A DNA stretch of 64,000 nt. Source: Salegentibacter sp. R32 (GTDB lineage Bacteria; Bacteroidota; Bacteroidia; Flavobacteriales; Flavobacteriaceae). Below the pieces are notes generated by a model, which saw nothing but the letters and a program-made list of their open reading frames with translations, did not search any database and was not told where the DNA came from. Location: positions 62,001 through 126,000 of the forward strand of contig NZ_RXOM01000003.1 of NCBI RefSeq assembly GCF_008692195.1. The letters are read 5' to 3'. The position numbers were made by a program, and so were the translations under genes. Below are positions 1 to 9,203 of the stretch, piece by piece. Each line of letters begins with the position of its first letter. Positions within the stretch are counted from its first letter, which is position 1.

Positions 1-473
1 GCGGAATTCACTCGGGAGATTCAAATGCGTTGCTACCACCATTTAATTTAGGAGATTTAGTACTTCAGCAAATAAAAGACCATACGCGTAAAATTGCTTT
101 AGCTTTAGATACCGTTGGTTTAATCAACATTCAGTTTGCGATTAAAGACGACAAGGTTTACATTATAGAAGCAAACCCAAGAGCATCGAGAACGGTTCCA
201 TTTATCGCAAAAGCTTATGGAGAACCTTATGTAAATTATGCTACGAAAGTAATGTTAGGGGATAAGAAGCTGAAAGACTTTAACTTTAATCCGAAATTAG
301 ATGGATACGCAATCAAGCAACCAGTTTTCTCTTTCAATAAATTCCCGAAAGTAAACAAACAATTAGGGCCGGAGATGAAGAGTACCGGAGAAAGTATCTT
401 GTTTATTAAAGATTTAAAAGATGACGATTTTTACGAGCTTTATGCAAGACGTAAAATGTATTTAACGAGATAA
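1..473 (+). CDS. carB: Carbamoyl-phosphate synthase large subunit, C-terminal part (5' end outside window)
   Basis: Large subunit of carbamoyl-phosphate synthase, which makes carbamoyl phosphate from bicarbonate, ATP and glutamine-derived ammonia for pyrimidines and arginine. The reading frame is open from base 3 and begins GIHSGDSN, internal to the second ATP-grasp half, so the ATG at 25 and the TTG at 30 are not starts. The ATP-grasp motif EANPRASRTVPF is clear. The protein ends about 30 residues after the PEMKSTGES motif, where the E. coli enzyme continues for more than 100 residues as the allosteric MGS domain. I take this shorter form to be normal for Flavobacteriaceae rather than a truncation. 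A strong hairpin terminator follows. Confidence 0.95.
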   Translation, partial: GIHSGDSNALLPPFNLGDLVLQQIKDHTRKIALALDTVGLINIQFAIKDDKVYIIEANPRASRTVPFIAKAYGEPYVNYATKVMLGDKKLKDFNFNPKLDGYAIKQPVFSFNKFPKVNKQLGPEMKSTGESILFIKDLKDDDFYELYARRKMYLTR

Positions 474-498
474 GTTATTAATCATAGTTTTATATTAC

Positions 499-533
499 AA
501 GCCTTGTTTTAAAATTTAAAGCAAGGCTTTTTA
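499..533 (+). terminator. Rho-independent terminator after carB
   Basis: An 8-bp stem AAGCCTTG (499-506) and CAAGGCTT (522-529), extended by T/A pairs, is followed by a T-rich run. It sits 26 bases after the carB stop codon. Confidence 0.85.
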
Positions 534-710
534 TTTTAGTAAGTAAATAAACCGAAGCTTCTAGCATAACGAAATTTTATAAAACGTATTTTTCTATAAT
601 ATCTTTTTTGGATTTAATACGCAGAAATTTACTCAGCTAAATAAAGTTGAACGAGTTATAATTGAGAATCCTATTTAACCTCAAAATTGTCCGCTTCAGA
701 GCTTTATTAA
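534..710. other. Intergenic spacer with no recognised feature
   Basis: Between the carB terminator and the promoter of the histidine-kinase gene I see AT-rich sequence with no open frame of coding character, no tRNA and no clear repeat. Confidence 0.5.
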
Positions 711-741
711 TTGTCTAACTTTAAATCTCAACTTATCTTTA
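711..741 (+). promoter_or_regulatory. Candidate Bacteroidota-type promoter of the LytS/LytTR pair
   Basis: TTG at 711-713 is separated by 20 bp from TATCTTTA at 734-741, a 7 of 8 match to the TAnnTTTG -7 element. It is the only such pair in the spacer, and transcription would start near 748. Confidence 0.5.
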
Positions 742-814
742 TGGATTAAAATTTTTTCAGTTGAAAGCAATTGCAGCCATCCCTAAAAACATTCTAACCA
801 AAAGTTTCTCAGAA

Positions 815-1825
815 ATGAGAAAGGTAAATTATTACATTACCGGCATTATTGGTTTATTTGGGTTCTTTTTTTTAGCAATTTCAGAACTTCCTTTAAGCGC
901 TATTATTTCTTTTGCCCTTGACGGTTGCGTTTATATATTCTTACTTACTACGCTTCATATTTATATTTTAAAATTCTGTGCTTCTCGTTACCACAAGCAA
1001 GCCAAATATTTTAATTTTTGGCGTTATTCTTTGGGCTTTATAGGTGCTATTTTAATACACTTTTTAATTTTTCCTTTTTTTGAATATCTATCAGGAATAC
1101 AATCAGAATTCGAATTTCATCGAACCTTAATTTTTATAGCCGAAGGTTTCATTTTTGCGAGTTTGACCTTTTTTATGCATAACTATATTATACTTAGCTA
1201 TTTTAGAAGGGAAATTGAATTGGAAAATTCGATATTGAAAATGCGCTCTGAAGAAGCTAAAAACCTATTGCTCAAAAAGCAGATACATCCTCATTTCTTC
1301 TTTAATTCTCTAAATACCTTAAAGGCTATTTACAAAAAAGATATGGGACTAGGAGAAACCTATCTTATACATTTAGCAGATTTTATGCGTTTAGCAGTAT
1401 CTAATCACTATTCTGAAGCAACTACTCTTAAAGAAGAAATAGAAGTATGTGAGAATTATTTAATGATGCAGAAAATAAGGTTTGGTGAAAGTCTTCAATG
1501 GAATAAAACTATTGAGAATCCTGAAAAATTAAATTGGTTTTTACCATTCTTTTCGCTTCAGCCTTTAGTGGAAAATGCTATTAAACATAATTCTTTTACA
1601 AAAGAAAAACCTTTTCATATTCATATTATTCAGCAAGGAGATCAGTTAAGAGTAGAAAATAGATTACAACCAAAAACTTTTAAGGAGCCTTCTTCGAAAA
1701 GCGGTCTGGTTAATTTAAATGAACGTTACCATATTTGGTGTAAGGAAGAAATTACCATACGCCAAACAGAAGATATCTTTTTTGTTGAATTTAAACTTTT
1801 CCCCTATGAAAATCCTAATCATTGA
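815..1825 (+). CDS. LytS-family sensor histidine kinase
   Basis: Membrane sensor kinase that should phosphorylate the LytTR regulator encoded immediately downstream. From the ATG at 815 there are four hydrophobic segments (about residues 6-25, 35-54, 70-90 and 104-127), a short helical linker, and a His_kinase domain with the phospho-acceptor region KKQIHPHFFFNSLN (His near 158). The ATP-binding N-box PLVENAIKHN follows. There is no extracellular sensor domain, as in many 4-TM kinases of this family. An in-frame TTG at 761 would add 18 residues; I prefer the ATG because TTG starts are rare and the first TM then lies at the N terminus. The 3' end overlaps the regulator by 20 bases, so the two are probably translationally coupled. 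Confidence 0.9.
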   Translation: MRKVNYYITGIIGLFGFFFLAISELPLSAIISFALDGCVYIFLLTTLHIYILKFCASRYHKQAKYFNFWRYSLGFIGAILIHFLIFPFFEYLSGIQSEFEFHRTLIFIAEGFIFASLTFFMHNYIILSYFRREIELENSILKMRSEEAKNLLLKKQIHPHFFFNSLNTLKAIYKKDMGLGETYLIHLADFMRLAVSNHYSEATTLKEEIEVCENYLMMQKIRFGESLQWNKTIENPEKLNWFLPFFSLQPLVENAIKHNSFTKEKPFHIHIIQQGDQLRVENRLQPKTFKEPSSKSGLVNLNERYHIWCKEEITIRQTEDIFFVEFKLFPYENPNH

Positions 1826-2570
1826 AGATGAACAGTGGGTAGCTGAAGAATTAGCCGAAACTTTAAAAGAAATAAATTCTAATATAGAAATTTTAGGAAT
1901 TTTAAATTCTGTAGAAGAAAGCATTCGTTTTTTTAACACACAACCTGACATCGATTTAATTTTTAGTGACATCCAGCTGGGCGATGGACTTAGTTTTGAA
2001 ATTTTTCAGAATAAAATAATTTATACACCGGTGATTTTTTGTACGGCTTATAATGAATTTATGCTTCAGGCTTTTCGTGCAAATGGCATTGATTACATAT
2101 TAAAACCGTTCAGCAAAAAAACTTTAAGTGAGGCACTATTAAAATATGCTAGTATGCGTAAAGCCTTTACCAAAGATTTACAGATAGATTATAAAAACCT
2201 GATGCAAAAGGTGACTTTAGAACTTCCGAAGTCACAGACTATTATTATTAAATATAGAGACCAAATACTTCCTTTAAAGTTAGATAAAATAGCTTTTTTC
2301 TATATAGAAAACGGAGTCACTTACGTACACACCCATCAACAAAAAAAATATGTCTATAATGGGGCTTTAGAAGAGCTGGAAAAGAAAACCCAACCTGTTT
2401 TCTATAGAGTGAATCGGCAATATCTAGTTAATAAAAATGCCATTAAAAATGCTGTAGAACTATTTTCGAGAAAAATAAAAATAGAACTTTCTATTCCTTG
2501 GGATAAAGAAATCTTGGTCAGTAAAGAGAAGAAAACCAGCTTGCTTAATTGGTTGGAAACTAACAAATAA
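1806..2570 (+). CDS. LytTR-family response regulator
   Basis: DNA-binding response regulator of 254 residues. The receiver domain starts MKILIIEDEQ with acidic residues at 7-9 and a phospho-acceptor Asp near 55 in LIFSDIQLGD; the signalling Lys lies in DYILKPF. The C-terminal 100 residues form a LytTR domain (FYRVNRQYLVN motif). The open frame extends upstream to 1719, but that part is out of frame inside the kinase gene and is not homologous to receiver domains, so ATG 1806 is the start. An efflux operon begins about 100 bases downstream on the same strand; that the pair controls it is inference. Confidence 0.92.
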   Translation: MKILIIEDEQWVAEELAETLKEINSNIEILGILNSVEESIRFFNTQPDIDLIFSDIQLGDGLSFEIFQNKIIYTPVIFCTAYNEFMLQAFRANGIDYILKPFSKKTLSEALLKYASMRKAFTKDLQIDYKNLMQKVTLELPKSQTIIIKYRDQILPLKLDKIAFFYIENGVTYVHTHQQKKYVYNGALEELEKKTQPVFYRVNRQYLVNKNAIKNAVELFSRKIKIELSIPWDKEILVSKEKKTSLLNWLETNK

Positions 2571-2624
2571 TTCATTTCAAATCCTTTTCATAAGGCTTTT
2601 TGTCCGTTTCAATTTTTTTATTCC

Positions 2625-2654
2625 TTGTCCTTCCCCTAATACAAGATAAGTTTG
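2625..2654 (+). promoter_or_regulatory. Promoter of the RND efflux operon
   Basis: TTG at 2625-2627, 19-bp spacer, TAAGTTTG at 2647-2654: an exact match to the Bacteroidota vegetative promoter. It lies 22 bases before the ATG of the first efflux gene, so the operon can be transcribed independently of the regulator pair upstream. Confidence 0.75.
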
Positions 2655-2676
2655 TTGGGAACATCAAAAAGAAAAA

Positions 2677-4017
2677 ATGAAATTTCCAGCCTTTCTTGTG
2701 TTTTTTTATCTGTTGTGCTTTCAATTATCTGCACAGGAAACTTTTAACCTAGAAGATTGTATAGATTACGGGTTGCATAACCACGGAACCATAACAATAG
2801 CGAATAATGGTGAACTCGCTGCAGATGCTGCGGCTAAAGAAACATTTTCTGGATACTTACCAAAAGTTTCTTTAAACGGAAATATTGATGATAATTTAAA
2901 AGTACAGGAACAAGTAATCCCTGCCGGAGTTTTTGGTGAAGAAGATGTTCGGGTGGCATTTACTAAGCAATTCAACACTACGGCAACTGTAGAATTAGAA
3001 CAAAAAATCTACGATCATTCTTTAATTATCGATTTAAAATCCAGAAAATTTAAGCAGGCACAGGCTAAATTAGAAACACAGCAAACCAAAGAAGACTTGA
3101 TTTATACCATTAGTTCAGATTATTATCAGGTGATGGTATATAAACTTCAACTTCTACTATTAAATAAAAATAAAGAAACTTATGCTGAACAAGTGCGGAT
3201 TTCTGAGTTACAGGTAGAAAAAGGTGTTTTGGCAAAAGTTGACTTGAAAAAGGTGAGAGTAGATTATAACAGTACCCTTTCTCAGATTAGGGTAACTCAA
3301 AATAATTTAACTAATAGTATTAATACTCTAAAAAACGATATTGGTTATCCTGTCCATAAAAATCTTCAAGTAGAAGAAGTTGAAATTACACCAAATGATT
3401 TAATGGCTGAAACGCCCACTACCGATGATTTTCAACCTGAAAATCGTATAGAATTTCAATTAGATAGTATCAATACTGAATTGTTAAAAATAGATTATCG
3501 AAGTACGAAAAATTCGGGCTTACCTAAGCTAAGTGCATATGCAAAGTACGGTACGGTAGGGTTTGGTGATGAGCTTGAAGAATCTTTTAATAGTCAGCAA
3601 AGCTTTTCAGCGATTGGATTACGTTTAAGTGCAAATCTTTTTGAAGGATTTGGGAAAACAGCCAAAGCTACTCAGGCAAAAATAAAATATGAAAATGCAA
3701 AAGAGCAGCAAAAATTAGATATGGCTACATATAAAATAGAAGTAGCCAACGCAAGTTCAAAACTAATTTCTTCTAAAACCAATGTAGAAGAAGAACTGGA
3801 GAATACAGAATTGGCACAATCTGTTTTTAATACTACAGATCTGCAATACCAAAAAGGCGTTGCTTCACTCCGCGATTGGTTAGAAGACCAACTATCGCTT
3901 CAGCAAGCACAGAACAACTACCTAAATGCAGTAGTCGATTTTTATGTGGCCACTTTAGAATTTGAAAAATCAAAAGGGACTTTAAAAAATTATTATAACA
4001 CGCTTAACGAAAAATAA
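2677..4017 (+). CDS. TolC-family outer-membrane efflux protein
   Basis: Outer-membrane channel component of a tripartite efflux pump. A signal peptide ending near FQLSAQ (residues 1-20) precedes two repeats of long helices and beta hairpins typical of the OEP family. Regions rich in Gln/Lys/Glu, such as residues 115-215 and 330-430, fit the periplasmic coiled-coil barrel. Length 446 residues is normal. The stop codon shares one base with the start of the next gene (TAATG), indicating coupling with the adaptor subunit. Substrate cannot be inferred from sequence. Confidence 0.93.
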   Translation: MKFPAFLVFFYLLCFQLSAQETFNLEDCIDYGLHNHGTITIANNGELAADAAAKETFSGYLPKVSLNGNIDDNLKVQEQVIPAGVFGEEDVRVAFTKQFNTTATVELEQKIYDHSLIIDLKSRKFKQAQAKLETQQTKEDLIYTISSDYYQVMVYKLQLLLLNKNKETYAEQVRISELQVEKGVLAKVDLKKVRVDYNSTLSQIRVTQNNLTNSINTLKNDIGYPVHKNLQVEEVEITPNDLMAETPTTDDFQPENRIEFQLDSINTELLKIDYRSTKNSGLPKLSAYAKYGTVGFGDELEESFNSQQSFSAIGLRLSANLFEGFGKTAKATQAKIKYENAKEQQKLDMATYKIEVANASSKLISSKTNVEEELENTELAQSVFNTTDLQYQKGVASLRDWLEDQLSLQQAQNNYLNAVVDFYVATLEFEKSKGTLKNYYNTLNEK

Positions 4018-5090
4018 TGAAAAAGAAATATATCCTTTTTTGCATCATCGCTATTGTAATATTACTTATCGGGTTTAAGTTATACACCAATAAAAAAGAA
4101 ATAAACGAAGAAAAGGCGGCAAGTGAAACGGTAGAAGATATTCGCATCCCTATATTAACAGATACAGTATCTTACATCAACGTATCTAACAGCTTAAAAA
4201 AAACAGGAACACTTATTCCTGTAAAGAAAGCTGTGATTTACGCACAAGCTGCGGGAAATTTAAAACAGTTGAATTTTGAGCTGGGCGATCAGGTTGCTAA
4301 AGGTGAATTGCTTGCCACAATAGATGCTAAAAAGTTACAGATTGATTTAGAAAATGCAAGAGCTAAAGCTAAAAAACTGAAACACGATTTAAGTATTTAT
4401 AAAGAACTGTTAGAAGGAGAAGCTACTACACAGGAGACTGTAGATCAATATCAACTTGATTATACCGATGCTAAAAACCAGGTGGCTCAATTAGAAAAAC
4501 AAGTGTACGATACGCGCTTACGTTCTCCATTGTCAGGAATTGTTTCAGATAAAAAAGCAGAGTTAGGGGTATATGTAAATAGTGGCGAAGAGTTGGCTAC
4601 TGTTATCGATATATCACAATTAAAAGTACAGGTGTATGTTCCTGAAAATGAAATTTATCAACTTACCGAAAATAGTATCGTGAACTTTACCACAGATGTT
4701 TATCCCGACAAAAAGTTTGAAGGGAAAATGAATTATATCAGTTCTCAGGCTGATGAAACTCACAATTACTTAGTAGAAGCAAAATTAACCAATCCTAAAG
4801 AAATGCCACTTAAATCTGGGACTTTCGTGTATGCTAATTTCACCAATGAAACCCAACGTCAGATTTTAGCCATTCCTAGAATTGCCTTAATAGAAAACAC
4901 AGGGCAAGCTCAGGTTTATGTGATTTCTGAAGGAAAAGCTTTTATCAAAGAAATAAGTTTAGGACAAAATTATGGTGATATGGTAGAAGTTACTCAAGGA
5001 CTTAAAAAAGGTGATGTGGTTGTGGTTTCCGGACAAATCAATTTAAAAGACAAATCAGCCGTAACGATTTCTAAAAACATATCGAAATAA
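4017..5090 (+). CDS. Efflux RND transporter periplasmic adaptor subunit (HlyD/MFP family)
   Basis: Membrane-fusion protein linking the inner-membrane RND pump to the TolC channel. An N-terminal hydrophobic segment (residues 5-20) acts as anchor or signal. A lipoyl/barrel-sandwich domain (first half near GNLKQLNFELGDQVAKGELL, second half near RLRSPLSGIVSDKKAELG) flanks an alpha-hairpin at about 110-155. Beta-barrel and membrane-proximal domains follow. 357 residues is standard. It overlaps the genes on both sides by one base, so the three pump genes are tightly coupled. Confidence 0.94.
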   Translation: MKKKYILFCIIAIVILLIGFKLYTNKKEINEEKAASETVEDIRIPILTDTVSYINVSNSLKKTGTLIPVKKAVIYAQAAGNLKQLNFELGDQVAKGELLATIDAKKLQIDLENARAKAKKLKHDLSIYKELLEGEATTQETVDQYQLDYTDAKNQVAQLEKQVYDTRLRSPLSGIVSDKKAELGVYVNSGEELATVIDISQLKVQVYVPENEIYQLTENSIVNFTTDVYPDKKFEGKMNYISSQADETHNYLVEAKLTNPKEMPLKSGTFVYANFTNETQRQILAIPRIALIENTGQAQVYVISEGKAFIKEISLGQNYGDMVEVTQGLKKGDVVVVSGQINLKDKSAVTISKNISK

Positions 5091-8000
5091 TGACGATTTC
5101 TGAATTATCGATTAAAAGACCACTTCTAATAGTTGTAATATTTACAGTACTCATTCTTTTTGGAGTCCAATCGTACTTACAGCTCAATTATAATTTATTA
5201 CCCAAAATACAGGTAAATACAGTAAGTGTAACTACTATATATCCGGGAGCTTCTGCTTCAGAAGTAGAAATGAACGTTACTAAAAAATTAGAAGATCAAC
5301 TTGCCAGTACCGAAGGTTTAGATGGCATTAATTCTACTTCACAAGAAGGGCTGTCCCAAATTAGTATTAACCTAAAAAGTAATGCAGATTTAGATGAAGC
5401 GGAACGCAATATTCAGCGTAAAGTAGATCAGGCAATGAGTGATTTGCCGGCAGATGTGGAAGACCCTACCGTTAGTAAAATAGATTTAGAAGAAACCCCG
5501 GTAATTAGCTCCGGTGTTATTGCTAATGTGGCTCCCAAGGAATTGTATCAAATGATTGATGATCAGATATTACCTATTTTACAAAATACGGAAGGTGTAG
5601 GAAAGGTTAATATTATAGGAGGAACACCCCGGGAAATAAAAGTAGACCTCAACCAAGATAAACTTAAAGCTTACAAGCTTAGTGTTGCTCAGGTAATCAC
5701 AGCAATATCAAATGCTAACCGTTCTTATCCTGCCGGAAGTATAGAAACCAGAGATGAGCAATACGCTATTAAATTTGATGCTAACCTTACTTCTGTAGAA
5801 GAACTTAGGGAACTTAAAATCCAGAATACCCCCAATAAAGGAACCGTTTATTTAAATGATATTGCATCGGTAACAGACGGAACAGAAAAAGTTACCACGA
5901 TTAACCATATTAATGCTATACCTTCCGTTGGTATTCAGGTTATAAAACAAAGTGATGCCAATGCTGTAGAAGTAAGTGAAATTATCCGCGATCAATTTAA
6001 CAAATTGGAAAACCAATATGAATCTTTTGGACTTCAATTTAAAATTTCGGCAGACCAAAGCGAATATACTATGGCTTCTGCAGATGCGGTAATGGAAGAT
6101 TTGGTTCTTGCTATTATAATTGTGGGAATCGTAATGCTTTTCTTTCTGCATAGTTTTAGAAGTTCACTGTTTGTAATGGTTGCTTTACCTTCTTCTATTA
6201 TTCCTACGTTTATAGCAATGTACCTTTTTGGGTTCTCCCTTAACTTAATGACATTAATGGCAATGTCTCTCGTGGTTGGAATTTTAGTGGATGATTCGAT
6301 CGTAGTATTAGAAAATATTTATAGGCATTTAGAAATGGGTGCCAATAAACGTAAAGCAGCTTTAGAAGGAAGAAATGAAATAGGTTTCACCGCTATGGCT
6401 ATTACTTTGGTAGATGTAGTTGTTTTTCTTCCTCTAGCATTGTCTGGCGGAATCATCGGATCTATTTTGAAAGAGTTCTCACTGGTAGTGGTTTTTTCTA
6501 CCCTAATGAGCCTTTTTGTTTCCTTTACAGTAACTCCATTACTGGCCAGTAGATTTGGACGGTTAGAAGATCTAAAAAAAGATACATTGTGGGGAAAGAT
6601 CAATATCTATTTTGAGAATTTCATTACAAACTTAAGAGAGTATTATGGAGTTTTACTCACCCAATCCTTAGAAAAAAAACGATGGGTTTTAGGAGGTATT
6701 TTTATTCTTTTCATCAGTTCATTTATGCTAGTGGGATTTGGATTTATTGGGGCTTCTTTCATCCCGGCGGGAGATCAAGGAGAACTTATTATTACTCTAG
6801 AAACCGCTCCATCTTCCTCAGTATATCAAACCAATATGGTGACTCAGCAAGTAGAAAGTTTACTGTTGAAAGATAAAGATGTAGAAACCGTTTTTTCAAG
6901 TGTGGGCTTTGTTTCAGGTAGTGTGGCAGGAGCCAATAACAATAGTAATATGGCTGAGTTAACCGTAAGCCTTACAGAAGATCGATCACTTAGCGCTGAA
7001 AAATTCGGGTTAAAAATTCAAAAAGAAATTACTCAGAAAATCCCTGGGGTTATTGCTTCAGCTTCCTCCACATCAATTTCTGGAGGAGGCAGTCAAGTCC
7101 CTATTCAGATTGCAGTAAAAGGACTTGATATTAAAAAAATAAGAACGTTAGCTGAAAATATAAAAAATGTAGCTGAAGAAATCCCGGGAACTAAATATGT
7201 TGAACTTTCAGTAAAGGACCCCAAACCACAAATTGAAGTAGAACTGAATCGTGAAAAATTAAAGCAATTTGGAATTGATGCGAGTGAAGTAGGAATGGCT
7301 TTGCAAAATTCATTTACGGGTGATGATAACAGTAAATTTAAACAAGAGGGTAATGAGTATGATATCCTAGTAAGTTTAGGTAATGCCAACCGAAATAATA
7401 TTCAAAACGTTCGTAATCTTTCTTTTACCAATAGTGACGGCGCAGTGTTTGAACTTTCTCAATTTGCCACTATAAAACAAGGAATGGGAGAAACCGTCCT
7501 TGAACGCAAAGACCGCTTAAATTCCATCACCGTAAATTCAAATGTAGTAGGCCGACCGGTAGGTACCGTGGGAGAAGAGATTAAAGAAAAAATAAGTACA
7601 ATGGCTATTCCTGATGGAATAAGCATTGAATATCTTGGGGATTTGAAAAACCAAGGTGAGGCTTTTGGAAGTTTAGGTACCGCTCTTATTATAGCTATTT
7701 TACTGGTGTATCTAATTATGGTAGCGCTTTATGAAAGTTTGGTTTATCCCTTTGTGGTTCTTTTTTCCATTCCGGTAGCCCTTATTGGAGCATTATTGGC
7801 ATTGGCCCTCGCGATGGAAACCCTCAATATATTTTCAATTATTGGGATGATTATGTTATTGGGACTGGTGTCTAAAAACGGAATTTTAATTGTCGATTTT
7901 ACCAATCAATTAAAAGCTGAAGGTCATACCGTTAAAAGTGCCCTTATTGAAGCCGGTAAAGAGCGTTTGCGTCCTATTTTAATGACTACAATGGCAATGG

Positions 8001-8215
8001 TACTTGGGATGCTCCCCATTGCTTTAGCTTCCGGGGAAGGCTCGGAAATTAAAAACGGAATGGCTTGGGTAATTATTGGTGGACTTACCAGTTCTATGTT
8101 GTTAACCTTATTTATAGTTCCTATTATGTATTTAATTATAGAGCATTTACGTATCTATTTTTCTTCAAAAAAGCATTCCAAAATTCAAGAATCTCAATTA
8201 ATCGATAATAATTAA
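5090..8215 (+). CDS. Efflux RND transporter permease subunit (HAE1/AcrB-like)
   Basis: Proton-driven inner-membrane pump of about 12 TM segments, 1041 residues. Diagnostic features are the N-terminal ISELSIKRPLLIVV, the periplasmic porter domains, and the TM4 proton-relay region GILVDDSIVVLENIYRH with paired aspartates. The second half repeats this plan, ending with LVSKNGILIVDF and RLRPILMTTMAMVLGMLPIALA. The pattern fits the hydrophobe/amphiphile family rather than the heavy-metal CusA family, but substrates cannot be predicted. Third gene of the efflux operon. Confidence 0.95.
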   Translation: MTISELSIKRPLLIVVIFTVLILFGVQSYLQLNYNLLPKIQVNTVSVTTIYPGASASEVEMNVTKKLEDQLASTEGLDGINSTSQEGLSQISINLKSNADLDEAERNIQRKVDQAMSDLPADVEDPTVSKIDLEETPVISSGVIANVAPKELYQMIDDQILPILQNTEGVGKVNIIGGTPREIKVDLNQDKLKAYKLSVAQVITAISNANRSYPAGSIETRDEQYAIKFDANLTSVEELRELKIQNTPNKGTVYLNDIASVTDGTEKVTTINHINAIPSVGIQVIKQSDANAVEVSEIIRDQFNKLENQYESFGLQFKISADQSEYTMASADAVMEDLVLAIIIVGIVMLFFLHSFRSSLFVMVALPSSIIPTFIAMYLFGFSLNLMTLMAMSLVVGILVDDSIVVLENIYRHLEMGANKRKAALEGRNEIGFTAMAITLVDVVVFLPLALSGGIIGSILKEFSLVVVFSTLMSLFVSFTVTPLLASRFGRLEDLKKDTLWGKINIYFENFITNLREYYGVLLTQSLEKKRWVLGGIFILFISSFMLVGFGFIGASFIPAGDQGELIITLETAPSSSVYQTNMVTQQVESLLLKDKDVETVFSSVGFVSGSVAGANNNSNMAELTVSLTEDRSLSAEKFGLKIQKEITQKIPGVIASASSTSISGGGSQVPIQIAVKGLDIKKIRTLAENIKNVAEEIPGTKYVELSVKDPKPQIEVELNREKLKQFGIDASEVGMALQNSFTGDDNSKFKQEGNEYDILVSLGNANRNNIQNVRNLSFTNSDGAVFELSQFATIKQGMGETVLERKDRLNSITVNSNVVGRPVGTVGEEIKEKISTMAIPDGISIEYLGDLKNQGEAFGSLGTALIIAILLVYLIMVALYESLVYPFVVLFSIPVALIGALLALALAMETLNIFSIIGMIMLLGLVSKNGILIVDFTNQLKAEGHTVKSALIEAGKERLRPILMTTMAMVLGMLPIALASGEGSEIKNGMAWVIIGGLTSSMLLTLFIVPIMYLIIEHLRIYFSSKKHSKIQESQLIDNN

Positions 8216-8218
8216 AAT

Positions 8219-9184
8219 ATGCGATCTCAAATTTCAATCCTATTTCTTCTTATCTCCTATCTAGGAACTTCACAAGAAAAAGAATTTAACTCTACACAAG
8301 AAAATCTTTTGCCATACCCGCAATTGAGGCAGTTTTCAGTTTCTTATGATTACATCGGAAAAACCAATTACACAGCCAATTTTGACGGGATGCCGGAAGA
8401 AACAGGCAAAGTACAGCGCGGAAATCTGAAAGCCTACGGAACATTTAAATTAATCGATAAAAAGAAGTTTACACTCAGTTTAACAGAAGTCTATACGCAT
8501 TCTAGCTTAGATTTTGAAACAGATGATTTCCCTATTTTTGATATTGATGAAGACTCTTATGGATTCGATAATTTCAATACCTCATTAAATTTCACTTATA
8601 AATCGGTTTTATTTGGGAAACCTTTTGTGTCCAACGCTTCTGTAATTACTTCAACTCGGGACTTCTCTCACTTAGATAAAGTAAGCGGTCTTGTTTCCGC
8701 TACGCTAGTCTTTCAGAAAAACAAAAATACACGCTATACTTTAGGGCTTGCCGGGATTATAGATCCCTCTTCTCAAATTCCTGCATTCCCCGTCATCACT
8801 TATTGGCACCGTTTTAAAAATCCGTTATGGGAACTTGATGTGGTATTACCTCAAAAAGTAAAGATAAGACGTTCCAATACCCTTGGAGGTTGGGTGTCTT
8901 TAGGCAGTGAGTTTTCTGCACAAAGTTTTTTCATTCCAGATTTTCAAGATAGAACCGGGACTTTCGAAAATCGATTTAATGAAATTGAATTTGGTTTGAG
9001 CTACGAAAAAATATTTATGAAACGTTTTATGTTTTCCGTAAATACAGGATACAATGCTGTAGTACAAAATAACATTATAGAGGTGTATAAACCTAATAGT
9101 GATAAAATAGGGGAAATTGATTATGACCCTTCATTTTATGCAAAAGTAGGAATTTCTTATTTATTTGATTTTGGTAAAAAGTGA
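8219..9184 (+). CDS. Outer-membrane beta-barrel protein, DUF6268-like
   Basis: A 321-residue exported protein beginning three bases after the RND pump gene. It has a short hydrophobic signal (ISILFLLISYLGTSQ) and then alternating hydrophobic/polar strands with many aromatic residues. It closes with YAKVGISYLFDFGKK, the aromatic C-terminal strand expected of an outer-membrane barrel. It resembles the DUF6268 family; I assign that from general pattern only. Its place as the fourth gene suggests a role connected with the pump or envelope. Confidence 0.7.
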   Translation: MRSQISILFLLISYLGTSQEKEFNSTQENLLPYPQLRQFSVSYDYIGKTNYTANFDGMPEETGKVQRGNLKAYGTFKLIDKKKFTLSLTEVYTHSSLDFETDDFPIFDIDEDSYGFDNFNTSLNFTYKSVLFGKPFVSNASVITSTRDFSHLDKVSGLVSATLVFQKNKNTRYTLGLAGIIDPSSQIPAFPVITYWHRFKNPLWELDVVLPQKVKIRRSNTLGGWVSLGSEFSAQSFFIPDFQDRTGTFENRFNEIEFGLSYEKIFMKRFMFSVNTGYNAVVQNNIIEVYKPNSDKIGEIDYDPSFYAKVGISYLFDFGKK

Positions 9185-9203
9185 AAACTTTATATGTAGT
9201 GAT

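Noticed and set aside
1719-1805. 29-residue N-terminal extension of the LytTR regulator
   Set aside because: Out-of-frame overlap with the kinase; the receiver domain begins exactly at ATG 1806.
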